Shown: piece after piece, positions 34,571-45,343 of the stretch
How positions within the stretch are numbered: position 1 is the stretch's first letter
How the letters are laid out: each line of letters opens with the position of its first letter
Assembly (NCBI GenBank): GCA_965276715.1
Contig: OZ255622.1
Coordinates: forward strand, 434,001 to 498,000
Direction: 5' to 3'
Source of the DNA: CAXTPV01 sp965276715
GTDB lineage: Bacteria; Pseudomonadota; Alphaproteobacteria; Acetobacterales; Acetobacteraceae
Length of the DNA: 64,000 nucleotides
Notes under the pieces: model-generated
What the model was told of the DNA's origin: nothing
Seen by the model: the letters and a program-made list of their open reading frames with translations, nothing else
Databases searched by the model: none
Translations under genes and position numbers: made by a program

Positions 34571-36504
34571 GGCAGCACCTGCAACAGCAACATCACCGCG
34601 CACGCCGCCGCACCGATGACAGCGACGCCCTCGCGCCCGAAGCGACGCGCGGTCGCAGTTCGTCGAGCGTGCGCGACCTCGATTGCATCGCGCGCCGTGC
34701 CAAGGGTACGGATCCGCGCGTGGGCCTCGGCCTGCAACGCGCGTTCGCCGGCCAGGCTGTCGAGATTATTCGCGATTGCGACCAACGCACCCAGGTCGCC
34801 GGACGCGATCGCCTGACCGATGGCGTCGCGGCGTGAGGCACGGCGGGATGTGCCGGGCCAACTCTCCGCATCAGCCAGGATGGGTGCGGCAAAGCGGCGC
34901 GTGAGGTTCGGCAGCGCACCTCCCTTGAAGTCCGCGGACAGCGACGCGGCCAATCGCAGGTCGGCATACGAATCGCCCGACCGGACCGACTTCAGCCCGG
35001 CCGCGCTGCGACGGATGGTGATGAAGCTCAGCAGATGCTGATCGAGCACCGCGCCCCCCTGCACGCCTTCCGAGATCCTCTCGAGCGCCGGCAGGAGACC
35101 AGGAAGCGACGTCACCGGGTGCCGTGCCAGCAACGGGGAAGCGCAGGCCATCGCAGGGTTGAGCTCATAGGTCAGCTTCGCCAGGGCCGCCTGGTTGCGC
35201 ACGGCCGACATCGCCCGCCGCGCCCAAGCAAGAGCCAACTCCCGCTTCGGGCCTGATGGTTCGTCCATCGCGCGAACGATCAAAACCTCGCTCGACAGCA
35301 GGCCAGTCACCGAGGCCTGCGGCAAGGCGGGATCGTTGCCGTTCGCCGCCAGCAGGCCGCCCAGACCTTCCGGCATCATGCGCAGCCGATCCCAGACCAC
35401 CGGGGCCTCCGGATCGAGAAGACGCGCCACCCGGCTGAGCAGGGACGTGCGTGCGTGTGCATCGAGCTCGCGCGACTTCCCGCCGAACAGGCGCGTGCCG
35501 CCGGGATGAACGACCGTCTCGATCCGCTCGGCCAGAACCACCTCGTTCAGGCCGCGTCTGAGCCATCCATCGACCTGCCCAAGCTGAAGGGCGGTCGCGA
35601 CCAACTCGGGTTCCTCGCCGATCAGATAGGCTAGTTGTGGCGCGTTCCAGACTTCCCGGCCCGCGAGCGCCATCGGGATGGCGGCGTTGACCCGCTTTCG
35701 CGAGCTCGTCGCGGGACCCGTCAGCGAGGAAGCCCGGCTGAGCCGGTCCGGCGCCGGCCGTTGCGAGGGCTGGTCGGAGACCATGGCGGCGATGATCTCG
35801 CCCAGGGCAAACGGGATTCGTCTCCCCTCGGTCAGCGCACCGTAGCTGCCTTGCCACAGCTTCCGTTCGATGATTTCCGCTTCGGGAATCCCGGCCATCG
35901 GCATCTCGCCGAGGAACAGCGCCAGGATCGTCACCCCGAGCGCGTAGACGTCATCCGCGATCGTCCCGCGCCCGCGCGCCTGCGGCAGCGATGACGCCAC
36001 CGCGGGCGTCTCGTAGATCGCATGCTGCAGACAGGCGGGCGGCGCGAGCCAGAACGGTCCGAGTTCCAGGCCGCTGTCCGATGCGAACAGGTTCTCCGGC
36101 CTGATCGCCCGATGCGTCAGTTGCTGGGCCGCCATCCGATCCAGCACCAGGGCCGCCGGTCGCAGCACCTTGTTCACCAGGGTCTGCTCGTCCAGACCGC
36201 CTGGGCGCTCGGCTGTGGGATGGCCGGGCCGCGGGCAGAGGATCCAGTCGATGCCGTGCGCCGTGACACGCGCGCTCGGCAGGATCACCCCGTCGAGCGA
36301 CATCCGCGACAGCATGTCGAGCCAGGGATGTGGCGGCGCCGAAAGCTGGACCGGCAACGCACAGAGGGCGAGCGGCGCGCCCGCGACGAAGCTGGCGGTG
36401 TCGCGCGCCGCGCGAGCTCCGGTGACCAGACCCGCCAAAGGCGAGGACGGATCGGCGGCCGCCTCGATCAAATAACGTTCGTTGACAGTCTTGCCGCTCG
36501 CCAT
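34567..36504 (-). CDS. tail-anchored protein kinase-like protein (predicted pseudokinase)
   Basis: Protein of 645 aa. Residues ~70-280 follow a Ser/Thr kinase pattern. The catalytic loop reads HRAIRPEN (131-138), with Ala133 replacing the catalytic Asp of HRDxKPEN. The DFG position reads LGPFWL (148-153), without Asp. DDVYALG (184-190) matches subdomain IX. No glycine-rich loop is seen, so it should not phosphorylate. A long Ala/Leu-rich helical region follows to ~600. A single hydrophobic segment ends the protein (GVAVIGAAACAVMLLLQVLP), making it tail-anchored. It is co-translated with the small membrane protein gene downstream. A scaffold or sensor role is inferred. Confidence 0.82.
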   Translation of the reverse strand: MASGKTVNERYLIEAAADPSSPLAGLVTGARAARDTASFVAGAPLALCALPVQLSAPPHPWLDMLSRMSLDGVILPSARVTAHGIDWILCPRPGHPTAERPGGLDEQTLVNKVLRPAALVLDRMAAQQLTHRAIRPENLFASDSGLELGPFWLAPPACLQHAIYETPAVASSLPQARGRGTIADDVYALGVTILALFLGEMPMAGIPEAEIIERKLWQGSYGALTEGRRIPFALGEIIAAMVSDQPSQRPAPDRLSRASSLTGPATSSRKRVNAAIPMALAGREVWNAPQLAYLIGEEPELVATALQLGQVDGWLRRGLNEVVLAERIETVVHPGGTRLFGGKSRELDAHARTSLLSRVARLLDPEAPVVWDRLRMMPEGLGGLLAANGNDPALPQASVTGLLSSEVLIVRAMDEPSGPKRELALAWARRAMSAVRNQAALAKLTYELNPAMACASPLLARHPVTSLPGLLPALERISEGVQGGAVLDQHLLSFITIRRSAAGLKSVRSGDSYADLRLAASLSADFKGGALPNLTRRFAAPILADAESWPGTSRRASRRDAIGQAIASGDLGALVAIANNLDSLAGERALQAEAHARIRTLGTARDAIEVAHARRTATARRFGREGVAVIGAAACAVMLLLQVLP

Positions 36505-36571
36505 CCTGGCCTGCGCTCGTGACCTGTGTCCGCGCAGTCTCGTCGCGCCCGATGAATTCTTCCCTAACGGA

Positions 36572-37857
<1,286 letters not shown>

Positions 37858-37861
<4 letters not shown>

Positions 37862-39012
37862 GCCGCCTCCGGATCGATCGCCACGGGCCGCCCATCCACC
37901 AGTCTGTGGGTGCAATGCAGCCGCCGCGCCTCGTCGCCCCCGTCGCCATTCCCAAGTGCGGCCACGGTCGCGAAGCCGTCGCGCCGAAGACCCTGCGCGG
38001 TCGCGGGCGGCGTGCCGACCGGCAGGTGGACACGCGCCCGCTTCGCCATCGGCGGGGCAGCCCGCAGCAGGGCCGCCGGAAACAAGGTCAGCCCGCAGGC
38101 AGGCTCGCCGCTCGCGCCCCCGCCATAGCGTCCACCGCGACCGAGCTCCTCATGCCGTCCCGCGACATACACCGTCACGCACACGCCGGTATGGTAGCGC
38201 CAGCCGCGAAACTCGACCGGATCGATCGTCAGCGTCGCTCCCGGCGACCGAGCCTCGATCGCGGCGACCGTCGCCTGCAAGCGCCCGCAGAGGTCACGCG
38301 CCTCGGGCGGCAGACGCGCGGCCTGCAGGGCTGCGCACGCGCGCGAGGCGGGTCCTGCCGCCAGCAGCAAGCCTTCCAGTGTCTCGGCCATGCGGCCGCC
38401 GAGCCGCCGGACCGCCGCGGCATCCTTCCGATCGAGCGCGTGCAGCAAGGCGTCGCGCTCGCCGTCGGCGACGCCCGATGCCTCGATCAGGGCGGTGACC
38501 AGGGGCGGCATCGTCAAATCGAAGCTCGCGCGCGCCAGCCCCATCGCCGCCATCGCTTCGGCCCCGATCGCCACCACTTCGGCGTCCGCTTCCGGCCGAT
38601 CGACGCCGATCAACTCGATCCCGGCCTGCGGGATCTGCCGGTCCGCCGTCAACTGGCCCCGGCGCAGCGTGACGCACGGTCCGGCATAAGCCAACCGCAG
38701 CGGCCGTGGCGCGCTGGCCAGCCGCGTCGCCGCGATCCGCGCCACCTGCGGCGTCATGTCGGGTCTCAAGCCCATCGTCCTGTGGCTGTCCGGATCGACC
38801 ATCCGGAACGTCGCCTCCGCGACCGCCGCGCCGGAGCCGGACAACAACGTGTCCTCGAATTCGAGCAGGGGCGGTTCGACCCGCTCGTAGCCGTGCCCGG
38901 CGAACACCTCCCCCAGGATCGAGACCGTACGCGCCTCCGCCTCCGCCTCCGGCGGCAGCAGGTCGCGAAATCCCGACGGCAGCAGCGCCTCATGCCCTCG
39001 TCCCGCACTCAC
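37858..39012 (-). CDS. hisZ: ATP phosphoribosyltransferase regulatory subunit
   Basis: Protein of 384 aa homologous to the histidyl-tRNA synthetase core without its anticodon-binding domain. Motifs include LLPSGFRDLLPPEA, MGLRPDMTPQVAR and RYYG-like RYGGG near residue 300. HisZ partners the short HisG to form the active first enzyme of histidine synthesis. The GTG at 39012 overlaps the serC stop (GTGA); the longer ATG frame was rejected. The serC-hisZ-purA order with overlapping ends indicates one operon. Confidence 0.93.
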
Positions 39013-40148
39013 AGATGTCGCTCCGCATCCCGGACCGCCCAATCGAGCCAGGGCATCAACGCCTCGATGTCGGACGTCTCCACCGTCGCCCCCCCCCAGA
39101 TCCGGAACCCGGGCGGCGCGTCACGGTACGAGGCGACGTCATAGGCCACGCCAAGCGTGTCGAGGGTCGCGGCCGAGATCGACGCAAGCCGGGGCGCGAT
39201 GTCACCGCGCCCCAGCGTCAGGCAGATCGAGGTGCTCGAACGGGTCGTCGGATCACGCGCCAGGAACGACGCCCAGTCCAAGTCCGCCACCCAATCCACG
39301 ACCGCTTGGAGGTTGGCCTCGCTTCGCCCGATCAGGGCCGGCAGCCCTCCGATCGCCTCCGCCCAACGCAGCCCGTCGAGCGCATCCTCGACGCACAGCA
39401 TCGAGGGCGTGTTGATCGTATCGCCGGCGAAGATCCCCTCGTTCAGCCGTCCGCCCGACGCCAGCCGGAACAGCTTGGGCAGGCCGCGCGGCCGCGCGGC
39501 CCGCAACCGTTCGGCGGCCGCGGGAGAGAGCGCGATCATGCCGTGCGCCGCCTCGCCGCCCAGCGCCTTCTGCCATGACCACGTGACCACATCGAGCCGG
39601 TCCCACGGCAGCACCATCGCGAACGCCGCCGACGTCGCGTCGCAGATCGCAAGTCCCGTCCGGTCGCGCGCGATCCAGTCCGCGTCGGGCATCCGAACGC
39701 CCGACGTCGTGCCGTTCCAGGCGAACACCACGTCGCGCGACCAGTCGACCGCCCCGAGGTCCGGCAACTCTCCATACGCCGCCTCGAGCACGCGGGTGTC
39801 GGCGGCCGCCAGTTCGTCCACCACGTCGACCGCCCACGCCCGCGAGAAGCTCTCGAAGGCCAGCACGTCCACGCCGCGATCGCCGATCAGCGACCACAGG
39901 GCCAGCTCGACCGCACCGGTATCGGAGCCGGGCACGATCCCGACCCGCCAATCCGCGGGCACACCGAGCAGCGCCCTCGACCGCTCGATCACCTCGCGCA
40001 AGGCGGCGCGCCCGGGCCCGGAGCGGTGGCTGCGGCCCACGAGCGCTCCCTCGAGCGCCGCCATCGACCATCCCGGCCGCTTGGCACAGGGTCCCGAGGA
40101 GAAGAACGGCCTCGCCGGCCTCGACGCCGGCATGGGAACGGCAAGCAT
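39009..40148 (-). CDS. serC: phosphoserine aminotransferase (alphaproteobacterial type)
   Basis: Protein of 379 aa, a fold-type I PLP enzyme of the serC branch typical of alphaproteobacteria and methanogens. The opening FFSSGPCAKRPGW is characteristic, and the PLP lysine is Lys194 in SWQKALGG. It converts 3-phosphohydroxypyruvate to phosphoserine. The ATG at 40148 was taken; an ATG at 40133 is an alternative, while TTG at 40160 is unlikely. No serA lies adjacent. A tRNA-Leu gene lies 24 bp upstream on the same strand. Confidence 0.95.
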   Translation of the reverse strand: MLAVPMPASRPARPFFSSGPCAKRPGWSMAALEGALVGRSHRSGPGRAALREVIERSRALLGVPADWRVGIVPGSDTGAVELALWSLIGDRGVDVLAFESFSRAWAVDVVDELAAADTRVLEAAYGELPDLGAVDWSRDVVFAWNGTTSGVRMPDADWIARDRTGLAICDATSAAFAMVLPWDRLDVVTWSWQKALGGEAAHGMIALSPAAAERLRAARPRGLPKLFRLASGGRLNEGIFAGDTINTPSMLCVEDALDGLRWAEAIGGLPALIGRSEANLQAVVDWVADLDWASFLARDPTTRSSTSICLTLGRGDIAPRLASISAATLDTLGVAYDVASYRDAPPGFRIWGGATVETSDIEALMPWLDWAVRDAERHL

Positions 40149-40171
40149 GAACAGGTCCAAGGGATGTGGGC

Positions 40172-40255
40172 TGGTGCGAGAGGGGGGATTCGAACCCCCA
40201 CGCCTTGCGGCGGTCGATTTTGAGCCGACTACGTCTACCGTTCCGTCACTCTCGC
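40172..40255 (-). tRNA. tRNA-Leu (CAA)
   Basis: An 84-nt class II tRNA on the minus strand. The acceptor stem GCGAGAG/CTCTCGC, anticodon loop CTCAAAA (anticodon CAA), a long variable arm (CGCCGCAAGGCG), T-loop TTCGAAT and an encoded CCA are all present. Confidence 0.96.
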
Positions 40256-40302
40256 GAGGCAGGCCGGAATAGCAGGAACTCCAACGCGCCGCGAGAGTGC
40301 GA

Positions 40303-41727
40303 TCACGCGCCGCCCTCGACCAGCACCTTCGCGGGACGCACCAGGCCCGCGAGATGAGCCGCCAGAACCTCGCATTGGCGTCGGATGTCCGGAACCGCCG
40401 TCATCTCCCAGAACTGGCCCTTGGTGACCGGGCCCACCGCGAACAGCCGGCGCGAGATCGCGCCCGCCTCGTCGATCACCGCGCAAGTCCCGGACACGTC
40501 GAGTCCGAGACGCAACGGATCGGGACGCATCACACCCCGGCGCAGCATGGCTCTCGCCAGCGGATGCGTGATCCGGTCGTAATCCGCCCCCGGCCCCGCG
40601 CAATTGACCACCCGCGCCACCTCGAGCTGCTCCATGACTTCGACCGAGCCACGTGCCCTGAACGTGACCCGCACAACCCCGTCCACGACCTGGAACGACC
40701 GCATCCGGCCAGCGCGCACGACAAGCTGTCCGGACGCGCGGGCCGCCTCGATCCGGTCCGCGACACCAGGAGCGAGCCGATGCCGATGGATGTCCCACCA
40801 CGGCCGCAAGTGCCGCAGGAAGCGCCGCCGGTCGGCCACCGCCATCGCCTGCCAAACATCCGTCGTGAACGGGCGCAGTGCGTCGACCGCCGGATGCCAG
40901 TCGCCACCCGACGCCGCGATCCCCCTCGTCTCGCGTCGCAGCATCCGCGACAGCGCCGTGATCGAGGTCGGATACGACAGCGGCTCGGCCGGCCGCGCGC
41001 CCGCATGCGCGCCATGACGATGCGGGAGCAGGCCGCGTCGCGAAATCGCATGGATCGGCCCGGTGTGACCCGCGTCCAGCAGGGTCACGACCGCATCCAC
41101 CGTCGTCAGCCCGGTCCCGATCAGCAGCACCGAATCGGACGGGCTCAGCCCGACCAGCGCGTCCGCGGCCCAGGGATCGGCCCGATAGAACACGCTGTCG
41201 TAGAAATCGGGAGTCTCCACCGAAGGCGGCTCGGGCGGAAAATTGCCCATCGCCAGGACGACCATGTCGGCATCCAGCGTCCGCCCCCGATCCAGCGACA
41301 GCCGCATCGGACGCTGGCCGGTGTCGATGTCGCACACGTCGCCGCGGACCAGGTCCAGCCGGTCGCCCAGTTCGGGCCGCTTGAGCTCCTCGTTGAGCAG
41401 GTGGCGCACATAGGCGCCGAAATCACGGCGCGGCACGAATGTGTCCGCCCGCGGACAAGGCCCGCAAGCGTCCCCGCCGGACAACGCATGCTGGCGCCGC
41501 AGCCAGGCGATGAAATCGTCCGGCCGATCATGGAATGCGCTCATCCGCCCTGCCGGCACATTGAGCAGGTGGCTCGCATTCCCGGTCCCGTAGGCCTGTC
41601 CCTTGCCGAATTGAGCGTTGCGTTCGATCAGCATGATCCGCGTCCAGTCCGGACTGCGCCGCAGCAGATGCAGTGCCACCAGGGTCCCGCTGAAGCCCGC
41701 CCCCACGATCGCGATCGTTGCCGACAT
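40303..41727 (-). CDS. FAD/NAD(P)-binding protein downstream of sulfate activation genes
   Basis: Protein of 474 aa with an N-terminal dinucleotide motif (IAIVGAGFSGTLVALHLL) and a second at VLLIGTGLTTVDAVVTLL (~residue 200), as in the NAD_binding_9/FAD-NAD(P)-binding family. LNVPAGRMS near residue 55 is a family landmark. It is a soluble flavoprotein oxidoreductase with no assigned substrate. It starts 9 bp after cysNC and is the last gene of the sulfur operon. A role in oxidising or reducing a sulfur intermediate is possible (inferred from position only). Confidence 0.85.
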   Translation of the reverse strand: MSATIAIVGAGFSGTLVALHLLRRSPDWTRIMLIERNAQFGKGQAYGTGNASHLLNVPAGRMSAFHDRPDDFIAWLRRQHALSGGDACGPCPRADTFVPRRDFGAYVRHLLNEELKRPELGDRLDLVRGDVCDIDTGQRPMRLSLDRGRTLDADMVVLAMGNFPPEPPSVETPDFYDSVFYRADPWAADALVGLSPSDSVLLIGTGLTTVDAVVTLLDAGHTGPIHAISRRGLLPHRHGAHAGARPAEPLSYPTSITALSRMLRRETRGIAASGGDWHPAVDALRPFTTDVWQAMAVADRRRFLRHLRPWWDIHRHRLAPGVADRIEAARASGQLVVRAGRMRSFQVVDGVVRVTFRARGSVEVMEQLEVARVVNCAGPGADYDRITHPLARAMLRRGVMRPDPLRLGLDVSGTCAVIDEAGAISRRLFAVGPVTKGQFWEMTAVPDIRRQCEVLAAHLAGLVRPAKVLVEGGA

Positions 41728-41736
41728 CCAGGTCTC

Positions 41737-43638
41737 CTATCGGGACCGACGCTGCACTCCAGGCTCCGAAACCGCGGTCACCGCCTCGACGAACAGTGCC
41801 AGGGCCTCGGCGCATGCGGCCACCGGCCGGGACGCGGTCTCCACCCTGAACGCAGGATCGGTCGGCACCTCGTAGCCGCCGTCGATGCCCGTGAAGCCCG
41901 GCAGCTTGCCGGCACGCGCCGCCGCGTAGTGGCCCTTCGGATCGCGCGCCTCGCACACATCCGCGCCGGCCGCCACGAACACCTCCCGGAACGTCTCCCC
42001 GACGATCGCACCCGCCATCGCCCGCTGCGACGCGAGTGGCGAGATCAAGGCGACCAGCACCACCAGGCCAGCGTCCGACATCAGGCGCGCCACCGACGCC
42101 GTCCGCCTGATATTCTCGGTCCGGTCCTCGTCGGAGAACCCGAGATCGCTGTTCAGGCGCGACCGCAGCGTGTCCCCGTCGAGCACCACCACGTCCGATC
42201 CGCGCGAGAACAGCAGGCTCTCGGTCGCCCGGGCGAGCGTGCTCTTGCCGGCGCCCGGCAGCCCGGTCATCCAGAATACGCCGCCCGCATGGCCGCGGGC
42301 ACGCGCCCGATCGAGCGGCGTCACCGCGCTGTCCACCGGATGGATCGCGTGCGTGCCGTCGATCTCGGCGGCACCGAGCAGCGGCACGCCGCCCACGATC
42401 CGTCCATACGCATCGACCAGCACCCCGCGGCCGCCGCGGCCGCCCGGCTCGAAGACGTCGAACAGGATGCCCTGCGGCGCCGCCAGCACGATCTCCGCGA
42501 AGCCGTCCGGAGGTACTTCGTGCGTCGTCCGCTCGCTCAGCTCGTCGATCTCGACCACGTTCTCGATCGCGCTGACGGTGACCGCGTATTCCGCCGTCGC
42601 CAGCCGCAACCGGAACGCCTCGCCCAGCCGCAGCGCCTCGGCGCGCAGCCAGAACAGACGTGCCCGCACCCGCGATGCCCTGATCGGCCGCTCCCCGGGT
42701 CGGAAGATCATGTCGCCGCGCTCGATCACCACGTCCGGCTCCAGCACGATCGCGGTCGATTCCCCCGCAACCGAATGCGACCGCACGCCCGTCTGCCAGC
42801 CGACGATCGCTGCCACCCGCGCCCTGGTCTCCGCTATTCCCACCAGGACCTCGTCGCCGACCGCGATCCGGCCCGCCTCCACCCGGCCGACGATCGTCCG
42901 CACGTCACCATCGCGATAGACATCCTGCACCGGCAGCCGGAACGCCCGGTCGGCCTGCGAGGCCAGCATCGGCACCGCGGCCAGGGCTTCCATCAGCGTG
43001 GGCCCGCTATACCAGCCGAGATTGGTCGAGCGCGCGGCGACGTTGTCGCCATGGCGGGCCGACGCAGGAATCAGGGCCGACGCGTGCAACCCGAGCGACG
43101 CGAGCAGGGTGCCCACGGCTCCGGCGGCCGCCTCGATCGCCGCCTCGTCGTAATCCAGCAGATCGGCCTTGTTCATCAGCACGATGACATGACGAACCCC
43201 GATCAGGCGCAGCAGCATCGCGTGCCGCCTGGTCTGGTCCCGCGCGCCCTCGGCGACATCGATCACCAGCACCGCCGCGGCGGCACCGGCGGCGCCCGTC
43301 ACCATGTTGCGCAGGAATTGCCGGTGGCCAGGCGCATCGATGATCACGAACGGCCGCCCGTCGACCTGGAACGGCAGCCGGGTCGCATCGATCGTCACAC
43401 CCTGGTCGCGTTCCGCCTGCAGGCTGTCGAGCAGGAACGACCATTCGATCTCCAGCCCGCGCTTCTGGCTCGACGCACGCGCCGCCTCCAGCCGGCCTTC
43501 CGGCAGGCTGCCGCTGTCGTGCAGCAATCGCCCGATCAAGGTCGATTTGCCATGATCGACGTGCCCCACGATCACGATCGGTGTCGGGGTGGTGTCGTCG
43601 ACCGCCACCCGCCGCGGCGGTGCAAGATCCAGGATCAT
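41737..43638 (-). CDS. cysNC: sulfate adenylyltransferase subunit 1 / adenylylsulfate kinase fusion
   Basis: Protein of 633 aa. The N-terminal GTPase has G1 GHVDHGKST (residues 24-32), NKADLLD and the translation-factor-like beta-barrel domains. The C-terminal APS kinase has GLPGAGKST (~456) and LDGDTLRSRL. With CysD it makes APS, then PAPS. The G1 motif is the EF-Tu-like GHVDHGKST rather than GSVDDGKST, and the switch region (VTIDATRLPF, DAPGHRQFLRN) is divergent, so this is a distinct CysN clade. Its ATG overlaps the cysD stop (ATGA). Confidence 0.92.
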   Translation of the reverse strand: MILDLAPPRRVAVDDTTPTPIVIVGHVDHGKSTLIGRLLHDSGSLPEGRLEAARASSQKRGLEIEWSFLLDSLQAERDQGVTIDATRLPFQVDGRPFVIIDAPGHRQFLRNMVTGAAGAAAAVLVIDVAEGARDQTRRHAMLLRLIGVRHVIVLMNKADLLDYDEAAIEAAAGAVGTLLASLGLHASALIPASARHGDNVAARSTNLGWYSGPTLMEALAAVPMLASQADRAFRLPVQDVYRDGDVRTIVGRVEAGRIAVGDEVLVGIAETRARVAAIVGWQTGVRSHSVAGESTAIVLEPDVVIERGDMIFRPGERPIRASRVRARLFWLRAEALRLGEAFRLRLATAEYAVTVSAIENVVEIDELSERTTHEVPPDGFAEIVLAAPQGILFDVFEPGGRGGRGVLVDAYGRIVGGVPLLGAAEIDGTHAIHPVDSAVTPLDRARARGHAGGVFWMTGLPGAGKSTLARATESLLFSRGSDVVVLDGDTLRSRLNSDLGFSDEDRTENIRRTASVARLMSDAGLVVLVALISPLASQRAMAGAIVGETFREVFVAAGADVCEARDPKGHYAAARAGKLPGFTGIDGGYEVPTDPAFRVETASRPVAACAEALALFVEAVTAVSEPGVQRRSR

Positions 43639-44429
43639 AGATACCCCGCCACGCGAAGCCGCTCGAAGGCGTCCTCGGTCTCACTGTCCATTGCCCGGCC
43701 GGCACGCTCCGATGTCCGGGTCTGACGGAGTTCCTCGATCACCTCCGCGATGGTCGACGCCATGCTCGGAACCGGCAAGGTGATGTCCTGGTCGCCGAGC
43801 GACCGGTAGCGCATGCCGTCCCGCGAGAAATACAGGTCGACGACCGGGATGCCCTCCCGCTCGATGTAGCGCCACACGTCGAGTTCGGTCCAGGCCAGCA
43901 GCGGATGCACCCGGACATGCGCGCCGCGCTCGAACGGCACGACGAACTGGCCCCAGAACTCGGGCGGCTGGTTGCGCGTGTCCCATCGATTGCTTGCGCC
44001 GCGCGGACTGAACACGCGCTCCTTGGCACGGGTCGCCTGCTCGTCGCGCCTGATCCCGGCGATCACGCCCGCGAGTTCCTTCTCCTCGATCAGGCGCGCG
44101 AGCCCGGCCGTCTTGCGTGCCGCCGAACGCGCGGCGGGCGGCAGCGTCGGGTCGATCTCCTCGATCGGCGGGCACTCGCGCACGATCAGGTCGAGATCCC
44201 ACGCCTTGGCGTAGGTATCCCGGAATTCGTACATTTCGCGAAATTTCTTCCCCGTATCGACATGCATCACCGGAAACGGCACGCGCCCCAGGAACGCCTT
44301 GCGGGCCAGCCACAGCATCACGTTGCTGTCCTTCCCGAGCGACCACAGCATGCCGAGCGGTTTCAGTCGCCGATAAGCCTCGCGCAAGATGAAGACGCTC
44401 TGGCTCTCGAGATCGTCGAGCTTGTCCAT
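43635..44429 (-). CDS. cysD: sulfate adenylyltransferase subunit 2
   Basis: Protein of 264 aa, a PP-loop ATP pyrophosphatase. The PP-loop is SLGKDS (about residues 30-35) instead of the usual SGGKDS. The downstream RRDEQATRAKERVFSPRG and WTELDVWRYIEREGIP are canonical. It adenylylates sulfate, driven by the GTPase CysN. It is co-translated with cysNC and follows cysH by 82 bp. The variant loop matches the divergence seen in CysN, so the pair likely evolved together. Confidence 0.93.
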   Translation of the reverse strand: MDKLDDLESQSVFILREAYRRLKPLGMLWSLGKDSNVMLWLARKAFLGRVPFPVMHVDTGKKFREMYEFRDTYAKAWDLDLIVRECPPIEEIDPTLPPAARSAARKTAGLARLIEEKELAGVIAGIRRDEQATRAKERVFSPRGASNRWDTRNQPPEFWGQFVVPFERGAHVRVHPLLAWTELDVWRYIEREGIPVVDLYFSRDGMRYRSLGDQDITLPVPSMASTIAEVIEELRQTRTSERAGRAMDSETEDAFERLRVAGYL

Positions 44430-44511
44430 ATCTTACCCATCTGGATTGTCCGCCGCAGGCTTACACCAGCCAACCTCCCGGATCAGCCCCCGGCTTGTAA
44501 CAGCCCGTGTC

Positions 44512-45249
44512 CTAGGTCCTAGCACGATGGATGCCACACTCGACCTTCTGGGTCCCCGACCAGCGTCCATCCCGCCCGGCCTCGCCCGATCCCACGGCGC
44601 GGGTGCAGTTCGCGCACCCGATCGACGTGTAGCCTTGCGCCACCAGGGGATGCCGCGGCAGCCCCATCCGCTCGATCGCCGCGTCCAGATCGCGCCCGCT
44701 CCAGCCCGCCAGCGGGTTCAGCTTCAGACGGCCCGCCTCGCGCTCGACGAGCGGAAGATTCTCCCGCGTCACGGATTGATGCCGCTTGCGGCCGGTGATC
44801 CAGCAATCGAAACCCTCGAGTGCCCGCTCGAGCGGCCCGACCTTGCGCAGATCACAGCAGGCGTCGGGATCGAACCACCAGAGATCCCCGGTCGGATCGC
44901 GTCGTGCCGCATCGGCGGCGTCGGGTACGATATCGCGCACGTCGGCGAGGCCAAGGAACGAGGCGACCTCGTCGCGATACGCGATGGTTTCCTCGAAATG
45001 GCGATCCGTCTGCAGGAACAGCACCGGCAAGGTGCGGTCGATGGATGCCACCATCGACAGCAACACGACCGATTCCGCGCCAAAGGACGACATCACGGCA
45101 GTGCGGCCCGATACGCCTTGCGCGATCGCCAGGTCCAGCAAGCCCTCGCCCGCTAGACCGGATCCGGCCAGCGCATCGTACGCAAGCTCGCCGTCGAAAA
45201 CCCGCGAACCCAGTTCGTACGCACGTGGACGATACGCGGTCTGATACAT
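44512..45249 (-). CDS. cysH: adenylylsulfate (APS) reductase, assimilatory
   Basis: Protein of 245 aa in the PAPS/APS reductase family. The [4Fe-4S] ligands are visible as Cys131-Cys132 and Cys212-X2-Cys215, and the catalytic cysteine as Cys238 in ECGIH. Presence of the cluster cysteines marks the APS-using type. It reduces APS to sulfite with thioredoxin. It heads the sulfate-activation run (cysH-cysD-cysNC-FAD protein). GAGG lies ahead of the ATG, and an AT-rich leader lies upstream. Confidence 0.93.
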   Translation of the reverse strand: MYQTAYRPRAYELGSRVFDGELAYDALAGSGLAGEGLLDLAIAQGVSGRTAVMSSFGAESVVLLSMVASIDRTLPVLFLQTDRHFEETIAYRDEVASFLGLADVRDIVPDAADAARRDPTGDLWWFDPDACCDLRKVGPLERALEGFDCWITGRKRHQSVTRENLPLVEREAGRLKLNPLAGWSGRDLDAAIERMGLPRHPLVAQGYTSIGCANCTRAVGSGEAGRDGRWSGTQKVECGIHRART

Positions 45250-45343
45250 GTCACCTCGCTCCGGGCGGAGATATGTATCAAAACAACCGCGATGAAAAGG
45301 AGATGCGAAAAAACTCCCGCTTACAGCGTATTAATCATTATAA
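45250..45343 (-). promoter_or_regulatory. AT-rich leader upstream of cysH
   Basis: A 94-bp gap markedly poorer in GC than its surroundings, containing ATTAATCATTATAATC (45330-45345). On the minus strand this gives a TATAAT-like -10 element about 90 bp before the cysH ATG. No good -35 hexamer is seen, so a regulated promoter is suspected but not shown. No known riboswitch pattern was recognised. Confidence 0.35.

Noticed and set aside
40297..43725. A 1142-codon open frame on the plus strand
   Set aside because: It is antisense to cysNC and the FAD protein gene, both with intact motifs. Its composition (Arg/His/Gln/Pro-rich) is typical of a high-GC shadow frame.
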